64,000 bases of DNA from Legionella rowbothamii (GTDB lineage: Bacteria; Pseudomonadota; Gammaproteobacteria; Legionellales; Legionellaceae), in assembly GCF_900639985.1 (NCBI RefSeq), contig NZ_CAAAIM010000001.1, positions 124,001 through 188,000 on the forward strand, read 5' to 3'. This document shows, piece after piece, positions 35,831-44,420 of this stretch. The notes beneath the pieces were generated by a model. It was not told the DNA's origin, ran no database searches, and saw only the letters and a list, made by a program, of their open reading frames with translations. The translations under genes and the position numbers were made by a program. Position 1 is the first letter of the stretch. Every line of letters begins with the position of its first letter.

Positions 35831-36323
35831 ATTCAGTGAGGGGGATCCCATTCCTGCGGCGGTTATGGTTTTGTATGAGCGTGCCTCAGACTCACTCATT
35901 TTAACAAAGCGCAAAGAAAATCTTCGTGCTCATCCGGGTGAGGTTTGTTTTCCTGGTGGAACTTGGGAAGAGGGCGATCAAGATTTATATGCTACGGGGT
36001 TAAGGGAGCTGTATGAGGAACTAGGAATTGCTGGAGACCGGGTCACATTAATAAGAGCTTTAGATCCTCAACCTACTTTATTAGGTAAAATTATCCAGCC
36101 TTGGTTTGCTCATATTGAATCCGTTAATCCTTATCAGATGAACCCTGACGAAGTAGCACGATTGATTATGATTCCTATGCCCTTGGTGCAATCGGCAAAA
36201 AACTATAAGGATATAGTCGTGGAGCGAGGGCGCTTTCGTTTAAAAAGCTGTGAGTTTGTTTTTAATGACGATTGGGTGTGGGGAGCCACCGCGAAGATTA
36301 TGAAGCAGTTGATTGTTGAATGA
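35817..36323 (+). CDS. Nudix hydrolase, CoA pyrophosphatase (NudL/YeaB) type
   Basis: A 168-residue hydrolase. The nudix segment FPGGTWEEGD...LRELYEELGI (about 42-66) has the CoA-pyrophosphatase variant spacing, in which the first Glu of the classic box is shifted. Members cleave CoA and its derivatives to acyl-phosphopantetheine and 3',5'-ADP. It overlaps pabB by 14 bp, so it is translationally coupled. It is followed by a hairpin shared with convergent fadD. Confidence 0.85.
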   Translation: MDLSEFSEGDPIPAAVMVLYERASDSLILTKRKENLRAHPGEVCFPGGTWEEGDQDLYATGLRELYEELGIAGDRVTLIRALDPQPTLLGKIIQPWFAHIESVNPYQMNPDEVARLIMIPMPLVQSAKNYKDIVVERGRFRLKSCEFVFNDDWVWGATAKIMKQLIVE

Positions 36324-36407
36324 GTACCGAGGTTGGGAGAGCAAAGAAGCAACCTGGGTGTGTCGCTGTTCTAATTCGTGTTAAGTATCATCTTGTTATA
36401 GAAACTG

Positions 36408-36434
36408 AATTAGCGCGGTTTTACCGCGCTAATT
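36408..36434. terminator. Hairpin between convergent nudix and acyl-CoA ligase genes
   Basis: AATTAGCGCGG (36408-36418) and CCGCGCTAATT (36424-36434) form a perfect 11-bp stem with loop TTTTA. A run of T is missing on both sides, so intrinsic termination would be weak; it may act as a bidirectional 3'-end barrier. Confidence 0.65.
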
Positions 36435-36465
36435 AGAAAGAGCATTATGTTTAATGCTGGTTTTG

Positions 36466-38121
36466 CTATTTCAATGCACGACGCAAAATTTTACCTACAT
36501 TTGTTTTAGGAAGCTCATTAAAAAACTCCACAATTTTAGGGACCTTATAGGCAGTTAAATGCTCGCGACAATACGCAATCACCGCTTCGGCAGTTAAGTT
36601 AGGATCCTTTCTTACGATACAGGCTTTAACACGCTCACCTGATTCTCCATCGGGTACGCCAACCACACCGACCTCAAGAACCCCTGGGTGCATGCTAATG
36701 ACTTGCTCTACTTCATTTGGATATACATTGAATCCAGAAACCAGGAGCATGTCTTTTTTTCTGTCAACCAGATAGATAAAACCCTCTTCATCCATCCTGC
36801 CGATATCGCCAGTTTTTAAATAGCCTGATTTGGTAAAGACCAAAGCAGTTTCATCAGGCCGCTTCCAATATCCAGGTGTAACCTGAGGGCCTTTAATACA
36901 AATTTCTCCACTGGAGCCAATGGGGACTTCATTTTCTTCATCATCAAGTATCACAATGTCTGTGGAAGGAAGAGGCAAGCCAATGCTGCCATTGTAATCG
37001 GAAAGTGTCATTGGGTTGATAGTTGCCGCAGGGCTTGTTTCTGTTAGTCCATAAGCTTCTAATATAGGGGATTTGGTTACTTCTCTCCAACGTAGAGCAA
37101 CACTTTTTTGTAAGGCCATTCCACCCGATAAGGATAATCTTAGTTTGCTGAAATCTACTTCTTTAAATTGAGGATGATTAAGTAATCCATTAAACAAGGT
37201 ATTAACACCAGTAATGGTAGTGAATCCACAGTTTTTTATTTCTTTAATGAAGTGCTTCATATCTCGGGGATTGGTTATTAGTATGTTTTTTGCCCCCATC
37301 TTCATAAAGGTTAGGCAATTCGCTGTTAACGAGAAGATGTGATACAAAGGTAGCGCGGTCACAATGACTTCTTTTTCGTCCTGTAAGGCGGGGGATATCC
37401 ATGCATAGGCTTGCAACAAATTAGCAACCAAATTTCCATGGGTTAAAATCGCGCCTTTAGCAACCCCAGTTGTACCACCAGTGTATTGTAAAAAAGCAAT
37501 GTCACTATGATTTAGCTCGACATGGTGTAAGGTGGATTGCTTGCCTTCAAGTAATGCGTAGTTAAAGGCAACAGCATGTGGGATAGTATAAGTAGGGACC
37601 ATTTTTTTAATGTATTTTACAACTGCATTAACAATAAAGCGTTTTACTGGAGGAAATAAATCACCGATTTGCGTTACGATAACGTGCTTTATTGTGGGAG
37701 TTGATGGTAATGCGTTTTGAACCGTTTTGGCAAAATTAGCAAGCACAATAATTGCTTCAGCGCCTGCATCATTCATTTGATGAATCACTTCATCAGTTGT
37801 ATATAAAGGGTTCGTATTCACTACGACATAGCCCGCAAGTAGAATACCAAACAGTGCAACGGGGTACTGCAATAAGTTGGGCATCATAATAGCGATACGC
37901 GCGCCTTTTTCCAATTTAAGCTGTTGGAGGTAGGCTGCGAAACTGTGGCTTAGTTCTTCTAATTCAGCAAAAGTAATCTCGGATCCTAAATTGGAATAAG
38001 CTACTTTTGTTGCATGATTAGTGCATGATTCTTTGAACAAAGCGACAAGGGAAGAGTATTGACTGGGGTCAATTTCATGTGGAACGCCATTCTGATATTG
38101 TTCAAACCACCGTTTATCCAC
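36466..38121 (-). CDS. fadD: Long-chain fatty acid-CoA ligase
   Basis: A 551-residue AMP-forming ligase. The P-loop YTGGTTGVAKG spans 213-223, the A5 motif YGLTETSPA lies near 357, and the C-terminal motif ends in PKTNVGKILRR with the acylation Lys. It activates fatty acids for beta-oxidation or lipid synthesis, matching the FadD length of about 560. Transcribed alone on the minus strand, facing the nudix gene. It fits functionally with the thiolase/hydratase pair at the window start. Confidence 0.93.
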   Translation of the reverse strand: MDKRWFEQYQNGVPHEIDPSQYSSLVALFKESCTNHATKVAYSNLGSEITFAELEELSHSFAAYLQQLKLEKGARIAIMMPNLLQYPVALFGILLAGYVVVNTNPLYTTDEVIHQMNDAGAEAIIVLANFAKTVQNALPSTPTIKHVIVTQIGDLFPPVKRFIVNAVVKYIKKMVPTYTIPHAVAFNYALLEGKQSTLHHVELNHSDIAFLQYTGGTTGVAKGAILTHGNLVANLLQAYAWISPALQDEKEVIVTALPLYHIFSLTANCLTFMKMGAKNILITNPRDMKHFIKEIKNCGFTTITGVNTLFNGLLNHPQFKEVDFSKLRLSLSGGMALQKSVALRWREVTKSPILEAYGLTETSPAATINPMTLSDYNGSIGLPLPSTDIVILDDEENEVPIGSSGEICIKGPQVTPGYWKRPDETALVFTKSGYLKTGDIGRMDEEGFIYLVDRKKDMLLVSGFNVYPNEVEQVISMHPGVLEVGVVGVPDGESGERVKACIVRKDPNLTAEAVIAYCREHLTAYKVPKIVEFFNELPKTNVGKILRRALK

Positions 38122-38189
38122 CTTAATATCCTTCTGTTATTGTTTTTCACATGTTAGTATAAATGTTAGTATAAACAAAAAATCTGGTT

Positions 38190-38906
38190 ATGGATATCAT
38201 ACTCATGAGTGAAAATACAACACAAACTCAAGCATTTAAGCTTAAAGGCCGACTTTATACCTTCACTGTTTTGCAAGTACTGAATACTGATAGTGAAGTT
38301 TTTGCCCAGCAATTGGTTGAAACTGTGACAAGAGCCCCCAAGCTTTTTGATAGAACACCAGTTGTTTTTGATCTTGCTGCGGTTTATCAGTTAGAGTTTG
38401 ATTTGAATGCTTTAATTCAAGTAGCACGTGCCAATGGGATGATTCCTGTTGCTATTCAGGGTGGAAGTCCTTTGCATGATACATTGGCTCAATGCCAAGG
38501 CTTAGCAGTATTGCATGCTTCTGCGACTCAAGATAAGCCAATTATTGAGCGTTCTATTGAGCCCGCTCAACAACAGCCTGAGGCAGCAAAAACTAAATTA
38601 TTAACAACACCGGTTCGTTCTGGACAACAATTTGTAGCTAAAAATGCTGATTTAATCGTGACTTCCTCTGTAAGTCATGGTGCTGAATTATTAGCTGATG
38701 GTTCAATCCATGTTTACGGCGCTTTGCGTGGTAGAGCTTTAGCTGGAATATCTGGTGATAAAGACGCGCGTATTTTTTGTCAGTCACTGGAAGCTGAGTT
38801 GGTATCAATTGCTGGATTTTATCGTTTGAGTGATGCCATTGAACCCCATAATGGCCCATGCCAAATCTATCTATTAGATGACCATATCCACATCGAGCCT
38901 TTATGA
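38190..38906 (+). CDS. minC: Septum site-determining protein MinC
   Basis: A 238-residue FtsZ inhibitor. An N-terminal FtsZ-binding domain (about 15-110) is followed by a linker and the C-terminal beta-helix domain (SHGAELLADGSIHVYGALRGRA). The start may be ATG 38190 or the ATG five codons later (MSENTTQ); neither has a strong ribosome site. MinD and MinE, its usual operon partners, are not here; lpxH follows with a four-base overlap. Confidence 0.93.
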   Translation: MDIILMSENTTQTQAFKLKGRLYTFTVLQVLNTDSEVFAQQLVETVTRAPKLFDRTPVVFDLAAVYQLEFDLNALIQVARANGMIPVAIQGGSPLHDTLAQCQGLAVLHASATQDKPIIERSIEPAQQQPEAAKTKLLTTPVRSGQQFVAKNADLIVTSSVSHGAELLADGSIHVYGALRGRALAGISGDKDARIFCQSLEAELVSIAGFYRLSDAIEPHNGPCQIYLLDDHIHIEPL

Positions 38907-39625
38907 TTGATGCTGTTTTTATTTCTGATCTTCATTTACATCCAGAAGAATACGGCATTCAGGCTCATTTTGAATCTTTTCTAAAATGGGCCGTACAGCA
39001 TTCAGTAAAAAATATTTATATTTTAGGTGATTTTTTTCATGCCTGGGCTGGTGATGATACACTCAATGATTGGAGTAGGGGCATTGCAGAACAATTACAT
39101 GCAGTAACACGACAAGGGATTAATTTGTTTTATATGCATGGCAATCGAGATTTTTTATTAGGAAAAAGTTTTGCCAAATTGGCAGGATGGTCTGTTTTAA
39201 AAGAACCAACGATTATTTATTTAGATAATGAAAAAATAATGTTAGTGCATGGGGATCGTTATTGCACTAAAGATGTGGCTCACCAGCGCTTCAGACTTCT
39301 TACTCGCAATAAAATTTTTCCTGCTTTATTTTTAAGCTTATCGTCAAAATATCGTGAGCGTTTAGTGAATCAGGTACGCACCCGCAGCCAAAGTAATGTG
39401 AGTAAATCGATGGAACAAATGGATGTGGTTACTGACTCCGTAATACGCCATATGCAAGAGCATGGGGTTACCCAACTTATTCATGGGCATACTCATAAAC
39501 CCGGTGTAACAACCTATCCTGTTGAGCAAGAAGAGTTTGCACGTTATGTACTTAGTGATTGGGATGATAACCCTAGGCTGCTGTGTTATTCTAGTACAAA
39601 AGGGCTTTATTTTACCCATATGTAA
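38903..39625 (+). CDS. lpxH: UDP-2,3-diacylglucosamine hydrolase
   Basis: A 240-residue metallophosphoesterase with all the metal motifs: DLHLH (8-12), GDFFHAW near 44, GNRDFL near 80, VHGDRYC near 117 and HGHTHKP near 195. It makes lipid X in lipid A synthesis at the inner membrane. It overlaps minC by four bases. The last 85 bases are duplicated about 306 bp downstream. Confidence 0.96.
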   Translation: MIDAVFISDLHLHPEEYGIQAHFESFLKWAVQHSVKNIYILGDFFHAWAGDDTLNDWSRGIAEQLHAVTRQGINLFYMHGNRDFLLGKSFAKLAGWSVLKEPTIIYLDNEKIMLVHGDRYCTKDVAHQRFRLLTRNKIFPALFLSLSSKYRERLVNQVRTRSQSNVSKSMEQMDVVTDSVIRHMQEHGVTQLIHGHTHKPGVTTYPVEQEEFARYVLSDWDDNPRLLCYSSTKGLYFTHM

Positions 39626-39645
39626 ATCTTTTTGAGGAGTTAACG

Positions 39646-39861
39646 ATGCCAGAAAATATATCGACTCAAGATGAAATAGCCCAAAAGAAAAAGGGAATAG
39701 ATGATGAGGCTAGACGTTTAGCTGAATAGAATGCTAAGAAAGCCTTTCTAGCAGCCAAAGATCAAACAGATGAACTCCGAAAAGCGGCCTTGGCCGAGGC
39801 AATTGACAAAATAAAGAAACAAGCTGTTGAATGTTATGATGAAACTACGTTATGTATTTAG
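39646..39861 (+). pseudogene. Truncated 5' copy of the adjacent hypothetical gene
   Basis: The ATG at 39646 has a GAGGAG site and opens a frame nearly identical to residues 1-66 of the next gene, but an in-frame TAG at 39727 (GCT GAA TAG against GCT GAA GCG) stops it after 27 residues. The similarity ends at about 39843, where the frame runs into the duplicated lpxH end and stops at 39861. It is a by-product of the tandem duplication. A 27-residue peptide may still be made. Confidence 0.88.
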
Positions 39862-39931
39862 TGGCTGGGATGACAATCCGAAACGATTGTGTTATCATAA
39901 TACAAAAGGGCTTTGTTTTACCCACGTATGA
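39847..39931 (+). pseudogene. Remnant of the lpxH 3' end
   Basis: This segment repeats the last 28 codons of lpxH: it reads RYVFSGWDDNPKRLCYHN and then TKGLCFTHV with a TGA stop, against RYVLSDWDDNPRLLCYSS in the intact gene. It has no start of its own. It proves that the duplication includes lpxH sequence and not only the downstream gene. Confidence 0.85.
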
Positions 39932-39950
39932 TTCGTTTTAGGAGCTAAAG

Positions 39951-40742
39951 ATGGCAGAAGATAGATCAACTCAAGATGAAATAGCCCAAAAGAAAAAGGG
40001 GATGGATGATGAGGCTAGGCGTTTAGCTGAAGCGAATGCTAAGAAAGCCTTTTTAGCAGCCAAAGATCAAGCAGACGAGCTCCGAAAAGCCGCCATGGCC
40101 GACGAAATTGACAAAATAAAGAAACAAGCCGTTGAACGTTATGATGAAAAAGGAAGAGCGATTACGAAACAGGATATTTTTCTAGATAAGCTTAAATCAG
40201 TAATGGGTTCTGAACAAAGTTCAATTCATGACTGGAAATCGTCCATGATGGCCTTGACGTCTGTTTTATCCGCATTTGTTGCAGCCACGAATCAAGAGGT
40301 GAATGAGAAAACGGCACCCTATATAGTCCCGCTAAAGCATGCTCTAAAAAATGGTGTTATCGATATGAAAGATACTCTTTTAGATAAGCTGCGTGGTAAT
40401 CCCAGAGTGGATTTACCCACATTAGTTCACGACGTTACAATAGGGAAGGGTAATAAATTAGAAGTAAAATTACTTGCTGGTGATGAGGAGCTGAAAGCAA
40501 CAGAAAATCTCCCTCAAGGTCTAAGAACTTTAGTTTCCCTGTGGTTAAATGAACGTGGATATGAAATTGACCCGAATAATGAGAAAGGATTTAGAACTAA
40601 AGAAGGGCATGAACCTTTAACTGCGGAAGCCTTTGATGAGCTAAAAAATGATCCTGGCAATGGATTAAATGAGTTTTTAAATCGAGCATCAGAAGTACAA
40701 TACCGTCAAGAGCTTGATACTGATAGTCCAAGCCCTCCTTAG
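39951..40742 (+). CDS. Charged helical hypothetical protein, intact copy of a duplicated gene
   Basis: A 263-residue soluble protein. The first 65 residues are a highly charged helix rich in Lys, Glu and Ala (likely coiled coil), followed by a mixed region with no motif that I recognise and a Pro/Ser tail. An AGGAGC site precedes the ATG. Its first 65 codons are duplicated upstream as a pseudogene. No signal peptide or membrane segment. Probably Legionella-restricted; effector status is possible but unsupported. Confidence 0.6.
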   Translation: MAEDRSTQDEIAQKKKGMDDEARRLAEANAKKAFLAAKDQADELRKAAMADEIDKIKKQAVERYDEKGRAITKQDIFLDKLKSVMGSEQSSIHDWKSSMMALTSVLSAFVAATNQEVNEKTAPYIVPLKHALKNGVIDMKDTLLDKLRGNPRVDLPTLVHDVTIGKGNKLEVKLLAGDEELKATENLPQGLRTLVSLWLNERGYEIDPNNEKGFRTKEGHEPLTAEAFDELKNDPGNGLNEFLNRASEVQYRQELDTDSPSPP

Positions 40743-40773
40743 GCATGTTATTTGAAATTAAATAAAAAGCTGT

Positions 40774-40798
40774 CATTGCGAGCCTTGGCGAAGCAATG
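40774..40798. repeat. CATTGCGAGC...GCAATG inverted repeat
   Basis: CATTGC (40774-40779) and GCAATG (40793-40798) flank a GAGCCTTGGCGAA centre. The consensus TCATTGCGAGC-GAAGCAATGG is a palindromic repeat that I know from several intracellular bacteria. Only one copy is seen here, between convergent genes. Confidence 0.6.
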
Positions 40799-40815
40799 GC
40801 GGTATGCTATTGTAA

Positions 40816-41454
40816 CTAGGAGCTTTGCATGCCCACATCTGGTATCCCGCTGTGAAAGCGAAATACCGTATCTGCAGTTAAAATAAATTCATTTTCAACT
40901 GCTAAAAATTTAGCAATGCGCTTACTTACATCCCCCCCATATAAATTAGCCAAACGTAAATAATCTTCAAAATGTCGAGCCTCAGATTTAACCAGTGTGC
41001 CGTAAAATTTTGCTAAAGGCTCGTCTTCAATGTAAGGCATAATCGCATAAAAACGTTCACAGGAGCGGGCCTCAATAATAGCACCGACAATCAGCTGATC
41101 ACATAAGCGTTCAGTACCATCCTTACGTGTGACTTGTTTATGTAATACAGTAGCATAGCCTGAGGGATGCAATGGGCCAAACTTAATTCCACGCTTAGTC
41201 ATTACATTTACGACCTTTTCAAAATGCAGGAGCTCTTCGCGTGCTAATGGGGACATAACCTCAATAAGTTCCTTACGTTCAGGATATTTACTCATAAAAT
41301 TAATGGCAGTAGCGGCTGCTTTTCGTTCACAGTGTGCGTGATCAACTAGTAATAAAGGAATTTGCTGAGCAGCATGATCTAACCACAATTTGGGGGTTTT
41401 AATTTGGAGAAATTCATTTAATGTTTGTAAATCAGTATCTAATCGTTTTAACAT
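40816..41454 (-). CDS. miaE: tRNA-(ms2io6A37) hydroxylase
   Basis: A 212-residue ferritin-like di-iron enzyme. The ligand pattern is visible as HCERKAA near 40, REELLHFEKV near 73-82, EARSCERF near 123 and EARHFEDYL near 153. MiaE hydroxylates the isopentenyl group of ms2i6A at position 37 of tRNA. The length fits the bacterial family (about 200-270). Transcribed alone on the minus strand. Confidence 0.9.
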   Translation of the reverse strand: MLKRLDTDLQTLNEFLQIKTPKLWLDHAAQQIPLLLVDHAHCERKAAATAINFMSKYPERKELIEVMSPLAREELLHFEKVVNVMTKRGIKFGPLHPSGYATVLHKQVTRKDGTERLCDQLIVGAIIEARSCERFYAIMPYIEDEPLAKFYGTLVKSEARHFEDYLRLANLYGGDVSKRIAKFLAVENEFILTADTVFRFHSGIPDVGMQSS

Positions 41455-41527
41455 CTGGGAAATACACTATACTTTCAAATAAATATTCTTATATCACATA
41501 CTGCAAATAAATTAAATTGGATGAAAA

Positions 41528-42421
41528 ATGAGCGGAGAAAAATCAGAGAATGACTTAAGCCACTGGTTTTCAACTTACGGGGTGATAACCGCTGAGCGTA
41601 TTCTAAATAGATATCATATCAATTTAGCGCAAATTGATTTAGTCGCAGCTGTAAAAAGCACGTTTAGTTTTTATCATAAAGTGCTGCAAATACCGTTAAG
41701 GAATGTTCTTAACGGGATCGTATTACAGCAGGCAAATGATTATCATGTCTACGTACAAAAGCTTTTTATTGATTATTTATTGTCTGGGGAAAACTCTAAG
41801 GATGAATCATCGCCTGGTGCGAGTACTCGCGAAGCACTGGAAAATGCACGCCAACAACTTCTTGCTTTAGGCGAGGAATATCATCAAAAAGAAGGAGAGC
41901 ATAATCATTTAATTTCAAGCAGCCAAAATTTTCTAATAAAACTTTCGGCTGAATTTAATAAAGCTCTTGAGAAGAGTATTACTTCAATCACCCAAATATT
42001 AAAAAAAGAAGGTCTTACTGAAGACAAAAGCAAAGTTCGTAAGGCAGTTAATTTTGCTTTAATTTATTGTGATTTAACTAATCCTAAGTTGCAAAGTGAT
42101 CCCTTACTCTTTGTCGAAAAAATGAATGAACAGCTTAAATTATCATTAAATGATGATTTGAAAAGGAAAATTATAGAGAGTATCTCAGATCTTACGGATA
42201 TAGTTCTTCATTTTGATGATAAAACTCGTGCTTTTCAAGAGCGTGTAGAGGATATGACTATCTTCGCAAATGGATTTAGAACACAATTTTATGAGACTAT
42301 TTTGCGGGTTGTTGAGCTAATTAAAATTTTGCCTGAATATAAGATTAATTCTGAGCAGGATCTCATCAATAGAGAATCTTTATATTTTGATAAAAGTATA
42401 GGCCAGCTTGAAAAGGCTTAA
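41528..42421 (+). CDS. Helical hypothetical protein
   Basis: A 297-residue, almost entirely alpha-helical soluble protein with heptad-like stretches (about 100-150 and 205-260). No signal peptide, membrane segment or enzyme motif. The first 40 residues contain HWFSTYGVITAERILNRYHI. It is divergent from miaE across 73 bp. I do not recognise the family; it looks like one of the Legionella-conserved helical hypotheticals. Confidence 0.6.
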   Translation: MSGEKSENDLSHWFSTYGVITAERILNRYHINLAQIDLVAAVKSTFSFYHKVLQIPLRNVLNGIVLQQANDYHVYVQKLFIDYLLSGENSKDESSPGASTREALENARQQLLALGEEYHQKEGEHNHLISSSQNFLIKLSAEFNKALEKSITSITQILKKEGLTEDKSKVRKAVNFALIYCDLTNPKLQSDPLLFVEKMNEQLKLSLNDDLKRKIIESISDLTDIVLHFDDKTRAFQERVEDMTIFANGFRTQFYETILRVVELIKILPEYKINSEQDLINRESLYFDKSIGQLEKA

Positions 42422-42470
42422 TTTAATGAATGTATTTTGATTGCTTATAACAAGAAGGGAGCTCGCAGTC

Positions 42471-42548
42471 AGACCCTGGGAATTCGAAATGACATCGGCT
42501 AAGGGCACAACGGGTACTTTAACTGCATCAGCCGAATTTCCAAGGTCT
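42471..42548. repeat. Long imperfect stem-loop
   Basis: AGACCCTGGGAATTCG (42471-42486) pairs with CGAATTTCCAAGGTCT (42533-42548) over 16 positions with one mismatch and one G-T pair. CGGCT/AGCCG inside offers a competing inner helix. The 46-base loop is G/C richer than the flanks. It may be an RNA structure or a decayed mobile palindrome. Confidence 0.6.
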
Positions 42549-42663
42549 TTACCCACTGACTCATAAGATCTCTTGCAAATTGCCCACAGCTGAAGCTGCG
42601 CGTAGCACGATAGTTGCTTTTCAGTCGTACAATAAAGCTCGGCTCACGCCTAATGAATTTATA

Positions 42664-42694
42664 TTAGCCATAAAGCATCTATTTCGTGTATAAT
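42664..42694 (+). promoter_or_regulatory. ndk promoter
   Basis: A perfect -10 TATAAT at 42689-42694 lies 38 bp before the ndk ATG. The best -35 candidate is TTAGCC (42664-42669) with a 19-bp spacer, which is weak. The T/G bases just before the -10 (GTG) may help. Confidence 0.55.
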
Positions 42695-42732
42695 AGCGCG
42701 CTTTAACTATTAATTCCTATGGAGTGTGCATA

Positions 42733-43158
42733 ATGGCAAAAGAATTAACATTATCGATTATTAAACCGGATGCTGTAGCTAAGTCTGTAATTGGTAAAAT
42801 TTATACCCGTTTTGAAGATGCTGGTTTAGATATTATTGCTGCAAGAATGGCTCGTTTATCTCGCGAGCAAGCTGAAAACTTCTATGACATTCACCGTGCT
42901 CGTCCTTTTTTCAACGACTTAGTTGAGTTCATGATTTCTGGTCCTGTAATGATTCAAGTATTAAAAGGCGACAATGCTGTAATGAAAAACAGAGACATCA
43001 TGGGCGCTACTAACCCTAAAGAAGCAGCCCCAGGCACTATTCGTGCTGATTTCGCTGACAGTATTGATGCAAATGCGGTTCACGGTTCTGACAGTTTAGA
43101 AAATGCAGCTCGTGAAATTGCTTTCTTCTTTGAACCACACGAAATTTGTGAGCGATAA
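42733..43158 (+). CDS. ndk: Nucleoside diphosphate kinase
   Basis: A 141-residue enzyme, the usual length, with the phosphorylated catalytic His117 in NAVHGSDS. It transfers the gamma phosphate from ATP to other NDPs. The ATG at 42733 gives the standard N-terminus ([15 protein letters not shown]) and follows a GGAG site; an upstream GTG at 42724 is in frame but unlikely. It heads the run ndk-rlmN-pilF-rodZ-hisS-yfgM-bamB-der, as in many gammaproteobacteria. Confidence 0.98.
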   Translation: MAKELTLSIIKPDAVAKSVIGKIYTRFEDAGLDIIAARMARLSREQAENFYDIHRARPFFNDLVEFMISGPVMIQVLKGDNAVMKNRDIMGATNPKEAAPGTIRADFADSIDANAVHGSDSLENAAREIAFFFEPHEICER

Positions 43159-43178
43159 GAATAAGGTTTGGAGTAAAA

Positions 43179-44318
43179 ATGACTGAGCAAAAAGTAAATC
43201 TATTGAATTATAATTATCAGCAAATGCGAGAGCTATTGAGTTCATGGGGGGAAAAACCTTATCGTGCTCAACAGCTAATCCAATGGATTCATCAAACTGG
43301 CTTAGTCGATTTTGCTCAAATGACCAATTTGGGGAAGGCTTTGAAGGCAAAGCTTTCCCAGCTTTCCTATGTTCAAGTGCCTGAAATCATTGCTTGTCAA
43401 AAATCAAGTGATGGCACTCATAAGTGGTTACTTAAGCTTGATTGTGGTAACTGCATTGAAACAGTATTTATTCCTGAAGCAAATCGCGGAACTCTCTGTG
43501 TTTCATCACAGGTTGGCTGCGCTTTAAATTGTTCTTTTTGCTCTACAGCAAAACAAGGATTTAATCGTAATTTAACAACTGCAGAAATTATTGGTCAGGT
43601 TTGGCTCGCAGTTAGAGAATTATCTGCTAGCCAGGGAGTCCATGATAAACGTGTTACGAATGTGGTTATGATGGGTATGGGTGAGCCCTTACTTAATTTT
43701 GATAATGTTGTTTCAGCAATGAATATTATGATGGACGATTTTGCATATGGTCTATCAAAACGACGAGTAACCCTAAGCACATCCGGTGTCTTACCCGATT
43801 TAGAGCGTTTAAGAGAAGCTAGTCCAGTAGCGCTTGCCGTTTCATTACATGCTCCTAATGATGAATTACGTAATGAGTTGGTGCCTATTAATAAAAAGTA
43901 TCCTTTGGCACAGCTTATGGCTTTATGCAAATCTTATTTTAAAGATGAGCCAAGAAGAAAAGTGACTTTTGAATACGTGATGTTAAAAGGGGTGAACGAT
44001 CAACCCGAACATGCAAATCAGTTAATTAAGTTACTGAAAAACGTTCCATCTAAAGTGAATTTGATCCCCTTTAATCCATTTCCTATGGCGCATTATGAAC
44101 GCTCTCCACAAGAAGCTATTGATGCGTTTAGAGATAAGTTAATTGCTCATGGAATTAATACAATCACACGTAAAACACGAGGTGATGATATTGATGCTGC
44201 TTGTGGCCAATTGGCGGGTGAAGTAAAAGACAGAACGAGCCGCTCTCAGCGCTGGCAAAAATTGAATTTTATGACCAAACCTGGCTCCGAGACTAAAACA
44301 GATGGGAAGGCAGGATAA
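43179..44318 (+). CDS. rlmN: Dual-specificity 23S rRNA / tRNA adenine-C2 methyltransferase
   Basis: A 379-residue radical-SAM enzyme. The cluster motif CX3CX2C is Cys114-Cys118-Cys121 (CALNCSFC). It methylates A2503 of 23S rRNA and A37 of some tRNAs. GMGEPLLN near 167 is a SAM-binding motif, and the C-terminal acceptor Cys lies in DAACGQL. Twenty bp after ndk, with a GGAG site. Confidence 0.96.
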   Translation: MTEQKVNLLNYNYQQMRELLSSWGEKPYRAQQLIQWIHQTGLVDFAQMTNLGKALKAKLSQLSYVQVPEIIACQKSSDGTHKWLLKLDCGNCIETVFIPEANRGTLCVSSQVGCALNCSFCSTAKQGFNRNLTTAEIIGQVWLAVRELSASQGVHDKRVTNVVMMGMGEPLLNFDNVVSAMNIMMDDFAYGLSKRRVTLSTSGVLPDLERLREASPVALAVSLHAPNDELRNELVPINKKYPLAQLMALCKSYFKDEPRRKVTFEYVMLKGVNDQPEHANQLIKLLKNVPSKVNLIPFNPFPMAHYERSPQEAIDAFRDKLIAHGINTITRKTRGDDIDAACGQLAGEVKDRTSRSQRWQKLNFMTKPGSETKTDGKAG

Positions 44319-44389
44319 CTTTGTCGCGTAAAATGAAATAGGTGACGATTCATCGTTTGACTTTATTCGTGATTAAATATTTTTAATTT

Positions 44390-44408
44390 ACCTGTTAGCA
44401 GGTATAAT
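44390..44408 (+). promoter_or_regulatory. -10 element with overlapping palindrome before pilF
   Basis: TATAAT (44403-44408) directly follows, and shares a base with, the palindrome ACCTG-TTAG-CAGGT (44390-44403), an operator-like arrangement. It is only 12 bp before the GTG start of pilF, so either the leader is very short or a later start is used. Confidence 0.35.
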
Positions 44409-44420
44409 GCCGATTCTTTT

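Larger units (their letters stand above)
39541..39955. repeat. Tandem duplication unit (about 305 bp) spanning the lpxH 3' end and the next gene start
   Basis: The lpxH end at 39541-39625 and the following gene start at 39646-39843 recur at 39847-39931 and 39951-40147, with a period of 305-306 bp and one single-base indel in the spacer. Identity is high but not complete, so the event is old. The first copy of the downstream gene is dead. Confidence 0.85.
42422..42732. other. Intergenic region before ndk, structured, 311 bp
   Basis: No protein gene is seen. The left half holds a long stem-loop (42471-42548) and the right end the ndk promoter. The middle (about 42550-42660) shows no repeat or start that I can support; it could hold a small RNA, but no terminator with a T run is visible. 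Confidence 0.5.

Noticed and set aside
42422..42732. A tRNA or 6S-like gene in the ndk upstream gap
   Set aside because: No T-loop GGTTCRA consensus, no cloverleaf arms and no terminator could be found.
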